11,120 bases of DNA. Source: Acephala macrosclerotiorum (lineage: Eukaryota > Ascomycota > Leotiomycetes > Helotiales > Mollisiaceae). The DNA lies in the NCBI GenBank assembly GCA_014904845.1, contig MU119852.1:4566-15685 (forward strand), given 5' to 3'. A program made the position numbers and the translations under genes. Shown here in pieces: positions 1 through 8,462 of the stretch. The notes beneath the pieces are model-generated. The model was given only the letters and a program-made list of their open reading frames with translations. It was not told where the DNA came from and ran no database searches. Each line of letters opens with the position of its first letter. Position 1 is the first letter of the stretch.

Positions 1-875
1 AATAGTTTGTTTTTTGTAAGAAAATACTTAGAATAATTAACGTATTTTTAAAAAAACGAGAATTTACAAAAACTTTCTTATAAAAATGCGTCGAAAATAT
101 TGAGACTATTAAAAACTTAAAAAGAATAATACGAGAACGATTTTAAGTTTGTATCTATTTTTTAAATTTGCGTTTATTACGTAGAATAATAACGTTTACG
201 AAAAACGAATAAAAAAATGCGAAAACGATTTCAAATTTGTATTAATTTACTCGAATTTACGTTAAAAACGAACTCTTAAAAAAAAGTTTTACGTTTTTAC
301 TCGTTATTTGATCGAAAGTATATAAATATTAATAATAATATTTATTCGAATTCGAATCAAAATTTTCAATTTTTTTATTATTTATTGTATAATTATTTTT
401 TAAAATAATAAATTTATTTAAAATCAAATTTTTTTACGATAAAAACAAATAAAAAAAAGATTTCGATTTTACGAATAATAAAAATTTTAATAAAGTAATA
501 TTGAATAAATATATTTTTTATCGCTTTAAAATATATAAAGAAAAAAAATATTTTAATTGCAATCTATAAAAATACTTTTAAAAAAACTTTGAAAATTATT
601 TGTAAGAAATTTTACGTTTAGTATATAAAGATTTTATGTACTGTTTATAAAACTTTTTACGTATTTACAGAGTTTGAATATCGAAAAATAAAAAGTTTAT
701 TATCGATAATTTGAAAAAAGTTTTTTAATAAAAAAAGTTTTATGAATAAATACAAATAAAAATCGTCGATTAATTGAAAAATAGAGATTTTTTTTCTCGA
801 TAAAATCGATCAATTCAATTAATAAATCAAAGTATTTTAATATTAATATTCAATAATTAGAGTATAATTATTTTT
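1..875. other. Degraded AT-rich leader with no readable gene
   Basis: Neither strand gives a reading I can assign to a protein family. Because a Copia gag begins at 876 on the + strand, this stretch should hold that element's 5' leader and possibly its 5' LTR. I compared it by eye with the probable 3' LTR at 5507-6012 and found no convincing match. It holds more surviving CpG and G than the region after 6013, especially at 1-320, so its history differs. A 9-bp inverted repeat (769-777 with 815-823) encloses a short T-run and a small palindrome, which is weak evidence of any function. Positions 1-320 could belong to a different element. Confidence 0.5.
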
Positions 876-2010
876 ATGATTTCAATTATTAGTACGAATT
901 TTCTTACTACGAATACGATTATTTCTACGAATACTTTTTATATTTCTTTTATTACAATTCTTTTTACAAATACGAATTTGTTTAATATAATACAAAATAT
1001 TCAATTTATTTACTAGTAATTTTTTTAATAATAATCGAATTAATATAATAATTTATAAAGTATTTTTATTAAATTGCTTACGAATTTAATAAAAATTTAC
1101 ATTAATAATAAAAAGTATAATAAAGAATTATACGATATTTTTGATCGCAAATTATTGATTTTTTATAATTATTATAATAAAATCGAATTATTTCAAAATT
1201 AATACGATAAAACATTTTTTATTAATTTTATAAAACGTATAAACGCGTTTTATTTCAATAAACTTCTAAAAAAAAATTTCCATTTTATTACGCTAATAAC
1301 AATAATAAAGACTTATTTCGAGATTGAAAAAAATTACTAATTATATATGTTTTTATAGAGAGAAACAATTTTAATGAAAATTATTACGATTAATCTAATA
1401 AAAACTAAATTGAAATACTTATAAATATTTTTCGATCAATTTCAAAAGATTTAATTAAACTTATTATCGAAATATCAAACGGAATATAGTTTGCGAAATC
1501 AAATTATTAGCGCTTATTGAAATATTAAAAAGTGCAATTTTATTTTTTATAAATTTATTAATACTTTTAAAAGCGTTTACATTAAATTGCGATCAGTAGT
1601 AAGTATTGCGACGCGATCACGTGAAATATAGTAATATAATTTAAATTCTATTTTTTAAAATCAAAAGAAAAACGAGTTCGATTAAAATTGAATCGATTGT
1701 ATTTATAGAGAACGAAACAAAAAACGCGATCGAGTACAAAATTGAGAATATTGAGATCGAGAAAATTTTCGAAGTAAATATTATAGAAATTATAGATTTC
1801 AAAAAAGATTATATTAGAAGAAATATTATATTTGTAATAAATCGAAATATTGATCAATAAAATATACGATAAAAAAATAATAATAAGTATATACAAAATT
1901 TCGATAATAAGTTTAATATACGATAAATCGAGATATTATAATAGTTTATTATTAAAGTTTTTTCGCTAAAATCGAGAGAATAGAAAATTTATCGAAAAAT
2001 AATCAAATAA
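876..2010 (+). pseudogene. Copia gag remnant with broken zinc knuckle
   Basis: Gag is the structural protein that packages element RNA into virus-like particles. ATG at 876 is chosen because it opens a Ser/Thr/Asn-rich N-terminus typical of this family and stays in frame with everything downstream to about 2780. Recognisable core pieces are LYDIFDRKLLIFYNYYNKIE (from about 1125), an FEIEKNY segment near 1320, a KYQTEYSLRNQII segment near 1470 and KLRSVVSIATRSRE near 1585. An Arg/Asp-rich stretch follows. The nucleic-acid-binding knuckle lies at 1821-1865. Of the four metal-ligand positions I align there, only the Cys at 1833-1835 survives; 1824, 1848 and 1863 read Tyr, as expected from TGY-to-TAY and CAY-to-TAY changes. 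The Trp beside it is TGA at 1851. Numerous stops interrupt the frame. The C-terminal limit is approximate because gag and pol share one frame. Confidence 0.88.
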
Positions 2011-2600
2011 TAAAAATTGATCAATTACTAATAAATATAGAAATAGAAAACGAAAATAAAAATTATTTTACTAAGTTTAAAGAAATCAATAGTACGTAGA
2101 TAATAATCATTTTAAATGATTAGTTTATTTGTTATATTATTACGAGAGAAAATATATTCAATATTTTATTATTATAATTTGAATTACTCGAATTAAATCA
2201 ATATTTATTTTTTATTTTCGAAGATCGATATTCTTTAGAGATTTTTCAAGGGATTATATTGAACAATAAAATCGCCGAAGTATCAATTATTGATTAATCG
2301 CAATTTATAGTACTACGAAAATTTAATACTAACGTTTAATTAAATGTATTTACGATTGAAATTTATAAAATTCGCTTTAGTAAAAATATTATTTTATTGC
2401 AAAAAATTATTCGAGTCGATATTTTATTAAGTATTATTACTTTTTACATTGTTTTTACAAATATACTTTTTTTATTTTGCATTCAAAATATGAATACTAT
2501 AAATATAAAATTCGATAATCTAAAGAATATTTTAATTCAAAGAAATAAAATCGTTTTTATTATAAGAAAATAAAATTACTTATAAATATTATTGTATTAA
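2010..2600 (+). pseudogene. Copia protease remnant
   Basis: This is the aspartic protease segment that would release the parts of the gag-pol polyprotein. It continues in the gag frame. The stretch GIILNNKIAEVS (2253-2285) aligns with the family's active-site region, so the Asp-Ser/Thr-Gly triad would lie at 2262-2270, where the DNA now encodes Asn-Asn-Lys. All three changes are G-to-A. Downstream pieces QFIVLRKFNTNV, IYKIRFSKN, IIRVDILLSIITFYIV and FLFCIQNMNTINIKFDNLKN follow in the expected order to about 2530, leading into the pre-integrase region. I placed the active site from memory of family patterns, so the triad is less certain than the domain. An acidic stretch at about 2025-2075 (IEIENENK) is the linker between gag and protease. 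Confidence 0.75.
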
Positions 2601-3590
2601 TTAAAAAAAAGTTTAATTTAAAATTATTTTACTAATATAAAATTATACTAATTATATAAATGTTTTAATTATTTATTGATACAACGTTTTATAAGAATTT
2701 TTCAACGAGTTAATTATAACGTAAATACTAAATATATAAACAATTATTTAAAAAATTTAAATTTATTTTATAAAATGATTATAAGTTCAATTATTCGATT
2801 ATTGTCGACGTTTTATATTTAAATAGAAAATTAATTTTACAAATAATAAATTCGTTTATAATATTTCAAATTATTAGATTTATAAAGAATATATTTGTAA
2901 AAACAATATAAAATACACTATGTATATATTAAATCGATACATATTAAAAATCATTGAATTATATTGTTTACAACGTCGAAAAAAATTTCTCGTTTATAGA
3001 GTTTTAATAAAACGCTAAAACAATAACGATTGAAATCAAAAAAGTACTCGTTGAAACTTATAATAATATAGAAAAAATAGAGAAATACTATATTTTACTA
3101 CGTCGAGTTTACGAGATTATTTACGACAAATTAATCGAAAAATAAATCGATAAAAATATGATTTTACAAATAGTAATCAAAACTATTAATAATTCGATAA
3201 AATCGAATAATATTGTATTTATATTATTAGTTTTTAGAGTATACTCTAGAATGATTAATAACGACGTATTATTACTATCAATTATTAAAAAAATTGCAAT
3301 AATTCGAGTAATTATTAAAAAAATATACTATTTATATATTTAACGTCAAATTAACGACGCGCTTTCAATAAAAAACAATTCAAATACGAAGTTTATATTA
3401 GACTTATTAATTCTATTTAAAGTACGCATTTGACGTAAAAAAAACGAATAAAAAAAACTATACAAATTACTAGTAATTGATAGAAAAATATGTATAATCG
3501 ATATATTTTACGAATTGATTAGTTTTCGTTTAACGATCGTTAAATTTTATTATACGAAAAAAAAAAGTACTAAAAGTTTATAATCGAATT
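2600..3590 (+). pseudogene. Copia integrase remnant
   Basis: Integrase would insert the element's cDNA into chromosomes. The pre-integrase segment (2611-2777, including KSLI and a VNYNVNTKYINNYLKN piece) is in the gag frame. The catalytic core follows one frame over, from about 2783. FNYSIIVDVLYL holds the first catalytic Asp (GAC 2807-2809, kept). LQIINSFIIFQ and FIKNIF follow. The second Asp is AAC (Asn) at 2972-2974, in YNVEKNF. The catalytic Glu is kept as GAG 3080-3082, in ETYNNIEKIEKYY. The open stretch 3158-3343 is the conserved end of this domain: MILQIVIKTINNS and IVFILLVFRVYSRM. The C-terminal domain continues to about 3590, with KVRI and KLYKLLVIDRKICIIDI. About a dozen codons around the PGRF-type segment are missing near 2780. 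The domain is dead through stops, the frameshift and Asp-to-Asn. Confidence 0.92.
2778..2790 (+). other. Small deletion and frame change in integrase
   Basis: Up to about 2777 the family match runs in the frame of 876 (ending NLFYKM). From 2783 it runs in the frame of 2807 (KFNYSIIVDV). Family members have roughly a dozen more residues between these two segments, so a deletion of about 37 to 40 bases is the simplest explanation. It is not a RIP-type change, which alters bases without removing them. Its exact size depends on alignment to an undamaged relative. Confidence 0.65.
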
Positions 3591-3985
3591 AGTAATCAAA
3601 AAAATAATTAAAAAAATCAAAAGAAAATTTTTTGATTTTTTCAATCAAATAAAATAAACGAAAAACCAATTAAAAAACGTAATCGAGAATACTTAAAAAA
3701 ATTACGAAATAAAAACGTATACAATAAAAAATTTAAATAAAATAAACGTTATAATTTTATCGAAAACAATAAAAAAAATTATAAAAATTTTAATAATTAA
3801 TTTTTTATTACTATCGTCGAAAAAACTAAAATTTTTATAGTTTTTATAATAAATAAAAAAAAAAACAATATAAAATTATTATTAAAACTACAAAAAAAAA
3901 ATATAATTACAATTTTTAAATAATTATTCGAAACGTTTTAAAAAAAAAAATCGATAATTTAATTACAAAAAAAACTTTTAATTTC
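3590..3985 (+). pseudogene. Integrase to reverse transcriptase linker, heavily mutated
   Basis: This is the spacer of the polyprotein between the integrase C-terminus and the reverse transcriptase. It is strikingly A-rich on the + strand and full of stops. The frame of 2783 to 4415 passes through it. Few family-specific residues remain, which fits a poorly conserved, charged linker in Copia elements. I see no separate gene here. Confidence 0.6.
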
Positions 3986-4920
3986 GTTTAATACAATTTT
4001 AATAAATATATTAAAATTCGAATTTTCAATTCGAAATTAATCAATGAAATCAAAAGTAAAATTATTGATATTTTCTACGAGAAATCAAAATTAGTAATCC
4101 AAAAATACAACGACGAAAAAAAGAAAATAATTCTTACGCAATTTTCGATAATACAAAGAATTAATTAATAATTGATTATCGTTTTAATACTTTTTTTAAT
4201 TCAATTTTCAAGTAAAAAAATTAGAATATAATTTCGTAATATTACTCAAATTTATACTCAATTTACGACAAATTTCTAACGATTTATATTAATATATTTA
4301 TCAAAAGAAATTCATTATTTATATTTACTAAATACGATTATAATTATTTTGAAATCTTTGTATAAAATTGCGAAAATAAAAACACATTAATAAATTACGT
4401 ATTACAAATATTATAAAAAAAATTATTTATAATTATATCGATATACGATTTTTATTTTCTAATTACGATTATTAAAAAATTTTTCAATATTGTTAAAATG
4501 CAAATCGACGATACGTTTATATTAATAAAAAAAAAAAATTTTATTCTCGAGAAAAACGAATTCAATAAAATTAAATTTTTAATTAAATCTAAAGAAATTT
4601 TAGTATTAAAAATACTATTAATTTTCAATAAATACGTTTTAATTCAATTTAAAAATACAATTTAATTACAATAAAAAAATTAAAATAAAAAAATTAAATT
4701 AATATATATTAAATTATTTAATTTTCAAATTAAATATCGAAAACAATAAATTAAAAAAGTTTATATTATTATAATCTACTAATTTAAAACAGTTTTCGAT
4801 TTATTTATTATTATTCAATATCAAAATTTAACGAAAAAAAAAATTATTATATTAAATAAAAAATTAAAATAATAAATTAAAAATTTAAATCGAAAATTCA
4901 AATATATTATTCTCGATTTA
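3985..4920 (+). pseudogene. Copia reverse transcriptase remnant
   Basis: This domain would copy element RNA into DNA inside the particle. Visible blocks, in order, are IRIFNSKLINEIK (from about 4016), KSKLVIQKYNDE (about 4087), ILTQFSIIQR (about 4129), RNITQIYTQF (4235-4264), SLYKIAKIKTH (about 4356-4387), YYKYYKK, then after a frame change YDFYFLIT and KMQIDDTFIL (about 4495-4524). The Asp of motif A is Asn at 4238-4240; the paired Asp codons of motif C survive at 4507-4512. TAA TAA at 4388-4393 follows the His of a conserved His-Trp. Downstream KSKEILV and LIFNKYVLIQF (4580-4660), then YRKQ and VFDLFIIIQYQNLT (about 4735-4830), match the connection region. Two frames are needed, and the + strand is A-rich from G-to-A loss. 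Confidence 0.92.
4415..4422 (+). other. Frameshift in an A-run within reverse transcriptase
   Basis: The codons TAC AAA TAT TAT before this run match the family in the frame of 4385. The match resumes after it in the frame of 4507. The run holds eight A bases where nine would keep the frame, so loss of one A is the simplest reading. Together with the deletion near 2780, it is one of only two frame changes noticed in about 4.6 kb. Confidence 0.7.
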
Positions 4921-5480
4921 TTTACAGTAAAATTTTTCGTTTTTATCGATAGTTCATTTGCAAACAATAAAAATTTTAATTTTTAAATTAAATATAAAAT
5001 TATTCTAATAAATAAACGTCAATTAAACGATAAAAAATTCGAGATTAAAAAAAATCTTATTTACTACAATTCTACTAAAAACAAACGCGTTACTAAAAGC
5101 GTTCTAATTTTTGAAATATATAGTATAGTAAAAAAAATCAATATAGTAATCGCAATCAAATTTACTATTAATATAATTACTTAGTAATTCGATTTTTTTA
5201 AGATCTCGATAATCGTTTGTACAAATTTATATTTATTATACAAATATTTAATCAAATTGAAAACGACTAAAAAAAAGCGTTTTATAATCGATATTATAGT
5301 TTTTCGTTAATTGTATAAATACAAAAAACTACAAAAAATTCAATAAATTAACGATTAAAATAATTTAATAAATATTATAATAAAATCAATATTTAATAAA
5401 ACTTTAAAAAAGTTTCTAAATACGAATTATTTTAAGATTCGAATAAAAAAATAAATTAAAAGAAAAAAAAACGATAAAAA
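4920..5480 (+). pseudogene. Copia RNase H remnant and end of pol
   Basis: RNase H would remove the RNA strand during reverse transcription. The opening FVFIDSSFANNKN (about 4936-4974) keeps the first catalytic Asp as GAT 4948-4950. KNKRVTKSVLIFEIYS (5077-5124) keeps the catalytic Glu, GAA 5113-5115. In VCTNLYLLYKYLIKL the next Asp is AAT (Asn) at 5224-5226. KKKRFIIDIIVFR follows, then TAA at 5308-5310 where relatives have Gln, and TAA at 5344-5346 where relatives have the Trp of a conserved QWINGD-type motif. The end, IKSIFNKTLKKFLNTNYFKI, matches the usual C-terminus of the polyprotein, so the original stop lay at about 5470-5500. The frame is continuous with motif C of the reverse transcriptase. 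Confidence 0.93.
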
Positions 5481-5857
5481 TAGTACAAAAAACTAAAAAA
5501 AATACTTGTTAAAAAAAAAAATAAAAAAAAAGTAATTTTTGTATTATATTTCGAATTTTGTAATTATTTGATTTATAAGATCAAAAAAAAAGGAATTATT
5601 CCAATCTCGGCGTTTATAATCTTCGACGAACTTCGAGAATAGTATTAATCTATTAGCGTTATTCTCAAAATTTAATCACATGATTTTTGCATTGAAATAT
5701 CAACGAGTTTTACATATCAACGAATTACGATAAAAAAAAAGAATAATAGCGTTTTTTAAATAGTTGAACTAAGTCAATTCTTATCACAAAAAAAGAACTA
5801 CTAGTGTAAATACAATATTAGTTTAGTAGTCACGTGCGATACTAGGCCATATCGGGA

Positions 5858-5906
5858 CTAGCGCCGCTTGCGCTAGAATTGAGATTATATTTTTCAATTC
5901 TTGCGC
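5858..5906 (+). promoter_or_regulatory. Two overlapping alternative hairpins in the LTR
   Basis: Hairpin 1 is a perfect 7-bp stem, CTAGCGC (5858-5864) with GCGCTAG (5870-5876), around a 5-base loop. Hairpin 2 pairs GCGCTAGAATTGA (5870-5882) with TCAATTCTTGCGC (5894-5906), 12 of 13 positions, around an 11-base loop. Both need 5870-5876, so only one can form at a time. A role in LTR transcription, RNA 3'-end formation or packaging is inference; only the pairing is seen. Confidence 0.55.
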
Positions 5907-5986
5907 GTTTACTAGATTTAGAATACACAATCAATCAACGAATTATTCAATTTATTTATTTATTTCGTTTTTGATTTATTACTAGT

Positions 5987-5992
5987 AATAAA
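5987..5992 (+). promoter_or_regulatory. AATAAA polyadenylation-like signal near LTR end
   Basis: A canonical AATAAA lies 20 bases before the inferred 3' end of the LTR. LTRs carry their own polyadenylation signal at the R region, so the location fits. The hexamer is common by chance in DNA this AT-rich, so it adds little alone. The second LTR-like island has one in a similar place (7848-7853). Confidence 0.35.
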
Positions 5993-6012
5993 TATCTTTG
6001 ATAATACTAATA

Positions 6013-7029
6013 ATTACTTTATATTTCATTTTTTTTCAATTAATTAAATAATGTATTACAATTAATATTAAATACTTTTTAACGTATTTTTAAAATTTAT
6101 TAAATATATATAATAGTTTTTAATATTATTACAAATTTATAAAATACAATTTTTTATATTATTATTTTTACGATTTTTTTTTTAATTATTTTCTTCGAAT
6201 TTACTATAATTTATTAAATAATAATTTGAGATTTTTAATTAATTTTTTAATAAAAAAATTTTTAATAATATTTCGTAAAATAATTTTTTTTTATTCTTTT
6301 TAATATATTATTAAAATATATAAAATCTCAAATTTAATTTTTATATATTTAATAATTTCTTTAAACAAAAAATTATAATAAAAAATATTATTTAAATAAA
6401 AACTTTGTATTTATTTTTTCAATATAATTAAAAACGTTTTTTTATATATATTTAATATAATATTTATATTATTATAATAAACTTAAAATAATTTCAATTT
6501 TTTATCGAAAAAATCGTAAATTATTTTTTTATATTTATTATTATTATTAAAATAAAATTTTTTAATAATTTAATTTTTTAATATTTTTTTTTATATCGTA
6601 TAATTAGTATTTATTATAAATCTTTCGTTAAAAATAATCAATTTTTCGAGATTTATAATTATTTTATTATATATTAAAAAATTAAAAAAATTATTATTAT
6701 AATAAATTTAATTTTAATAAATCTCTTTATTTACATTACAAATAATATTATATTTATTTGAAAATTTACTCGTAATATTAATTTCTTATTATTTTTAATC
6801 GAATTAATATTTCTTTTTCAAATATTATTATTTTAAATCGATTAAACGTTATCGTTTTAAATTAATTTATTTTATAATAAATTATTATTTTTTATTTATT
6901 TTTTATTTTATTAAATTTTTCAACGATTTTTTTAAATTTTTAAAAATACGTATATTTTATTTTTATTTCGAGATATTTCTTATTATAGTTTTTAATTTGT
7001 ATTAAAAATATTAAAAATTATTTTTTTAT
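6013..7029. other. AT-saturated region, no gene seen
   Basis: Almost every position is A or T, and most surviving C bases lie in CpG. No readable protein appears on either strand. A perfect 13-bp inverted repeat (6223-6235 with 6322-6334, containing TTTGAGATTTT) is separated by 86 bases. The last 100 bases or so (about 6940-7029) align loosely with the reverse complement of about 10250-10340, so the left inverted-repeat arm may begin earlier than 7030. The rest is best read as one or more mobile elements mutated beyond recognition. Confidence 0.6.
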
Positions 7030-8462
7030 TTTTTCGAATTAATATTTATAAAAATTTTTAAAAATTTGATTATCGAATAATAAATATATTTTATTTAAAT
7101 TTTTATTATATATTTAATTTAAATTTAAATTTTTGTAATTTATTTGAAATAATTAAATTTAATTATAATTAATTCTTTGAATTAAATCGAAAATTGAATT
7201 TCTTTAAATTTATTTATTATTATATTTTCGTATTTATTCAAATTATATATTATTATTATTTTTAAATAAAAATTTTAATTTATTCGTTTAATCGTTTATA
7301 TAATATATAAATATTATTTTTTTTAAAATATATTATTTTTTAATTTTTAAAATTGTTTTTATAAAAATCTTATAAAATTATATTTTTATATTCAAATTTT
7401 TTAAATATTTTAAATTTATATAAAATAAATTCATTTATAATAAATTTATTTAAATTTAATTTTTTGAAATCAATTTATTTTTTATATTCGTTTTTATTAT
7501 AATAAAATAAAATATTTTTTTTATACGTTTATTTGAATTTATTTTTTCTAAAATAAAAAAAATTGAAATCAATATTCGTAATTTTTTATACTTATTATTA
7601 AATAATAAAAAAATATTAAAAAAATATTATTTTTATTTTAAATATCAATTTTTATTATTTTAAAATATCGATTTATATTCGATAAATTTATTTACTTATT
7701 GTAGTAGAGTTGAGTAATAATATTGTCGATTCGCATTGAATTAATTTAATACGTGATCTAATCCTGGATATAAGAGATCTAATATCTTGTAATCCTAAGA
7801 AATCAATAGAATATTTTTTGCTCTTTTTATATTATATATAAAATATAAATAAAGATTTATTATTTTTAAAAAAAATATAATATATAATGTTTATTATCGT
7901 TTTAATCGTCGATTTAAAAAAAAAAAAAATTTTATAATCGATTTTTTTATCGTACGTAATAAACGCAAATCAAAAAAAGTACAATTAAAATTCTAATAAT
8001 TATTTTTTTAAACTTTTAATATTATACGCAAAAATTTTCAAATATCGAAAAAAATATAAAACGTAAAATTTTTAAATATTAAAAAGTTTATATTTTTTTA
8101 TGTAAAATCTTTTTAATATTTTTTTGTAAAATTTTTTAAATATTAAAAAAAAATCAAACGTATATTTTTAAATTTCAAAAAAATATATATTTTTTTACGT
8201 AAAAATTTTTTTTAATTTAAATTTTATTATTTTATATTTAATTAATAAAATTAAATATTAATTAATATTAATAATATTAAAATATTCGAATATATTAATA
8301 TATTATATTTAATAATTATAATTTTTACGTATTAAATATAAAAATTATTAATTATTTAAAAAATTAAATTTAAAATTAATAATATTAATATATTTTCAAT
8401 TTTTATATTAATTTTTTTTTAATTAAAATACGTAATAAATACGTATATATATTTCGATATAA
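7030..8462 (+). repeat. Left arm of large imperfect inverted repeat
   Basis: This arm matches the reverse complement of 9205-10245 in four ordered blocks: 7030-7240 with about 10030-10245; 7320-7460 with about 9775-9910; 7836-8195 with about 9350-9750; 8330-8410 with 9258-9338. The last block is identical at 80 of 81 bases, and the one difference is A at 8334 against C at 9334 on the opposite strand, a RIP-type transition. In the third block the arms differ mainly by C/T and G/A. The left arm has about 370 bp (7466-7832, including an LTR-like island) and about 120 bp (8200-8325) that the right arm lacks. The order of blocks makes chance similarity of AT-rich DNA very unlikely. The original element is not identified. 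Confidence 0.85.
7700..7860 (+). repeat. LTR-like island escaping mutation
   Basis: Within AT-saturated DNA, 7700-7830 keeps CC, GG, CpA and TpG, for example GTGATCTAATCCTGGATATA (about 7753-7772). It opens with TGTAGTAGAGTTGAGT, the TG start and GAGTTGAGT-type opening I associate with fungal LTRs, and has AATAAA at 7848-7853. The 3' end is unclear because it grades into A/T; part of the tail (ATATATAAAATATAAATAAA) is also in the right arm in reverse. No second copy of the GC-richer part was seen. It may be a solo LTR or the LTR of an element that makes up the arms. It is unlike the 5507-6012 LTR in sequence, so it would be another family. Confidence 0.45.

Larger units (their letters stand above)
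876..6012 (+). mobile_element. RIP-inactivated Ty1/Copia LTR retrotransposon
   Basis: This is a Pseudoviridae-like (Ty1/Copia) retrotransposon of the kind common in filamentous ascomycetes. With stops read through, the + strand gives gag, zinc knuckle, protease, integrase, reverse transcriptase and RNase H in Copia order, with integrase before reverse transcriptase. The frame starts at 876, changes near 2780 and again at 4415-4422, and ends near 5475. A probable 3' LTR follows to 6012. The gag-pol spans roughly 1,530 codons, about full length for the group. Many of the in-frame stops I could align fall where the family has Gln or Trp, as C-to-T and G-to-A mutation predicts. The 5' LTR was not recognised, so the upstream limit is uncertain and could lie before the window. 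The copy cannot encode its own proteins. The Copia assignment is secure. Confidence 0.93.
5507..6012 (+). repeat. Probable 3' LTR of the Copia element
   Basis: It begins with TGTT 10 to 35 bases after the pol C-terminus and ends near ACTAATA, which fits TGTT...AACA termini after one C-to-T change. The length would be 506 bp. The first 80 bases are heavily mutated and purine-rich, so the start may instead be a few tens of bases later; an A-run plus GG at 5583-5593 could be part of the polypurine tract. From about 5590 the sequence is far richer in C and G than anything nearby, with CpA, CC and GG intact (for example TAGGCCATATCGGGAC at 5843-5858). At 6013 the composition drops abruptly to nearly pure A/T, marking the element edge. 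The partner LTR was not found in 1-875, so the boundaries are unproven. Confidence 0.62.

Noticed and set aside
1648..1896. 82-codon open frame on the - strand
   Set aside because: It lies opposite the gag zinc-knuckle segment, whose + strand reading matches the Copia family. The - strand protein is Ile/Asn/Tyr/Phe-rich with no recognisable motif, as expected from reading A/T-rich DNA backwards.
3158..3343. 61-codon open frame on the + strand as a separate small gene
   Set aside because: Its residues match the conserved end of the Copia integrase core, and the family match continues in the same frame on both sides through stops. It is a stop-free piece of the dead pol gene.
5831..5836. CACGTG E-box as a transcription factor site in the LTR
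   Set aside because: It is a single palindromic hexamer with no supporting promoter features. The similar words near 1619 and 9223 show CACGTG and CGTG arise elsewhere here.
6223..6334. 13-bp inverted repeat as the ends of a miniature transposon
   Set aside because: The arms are perfect, but flanking target duplications are not distinguishable from A/T background, and similarity between the interior halves is weak.
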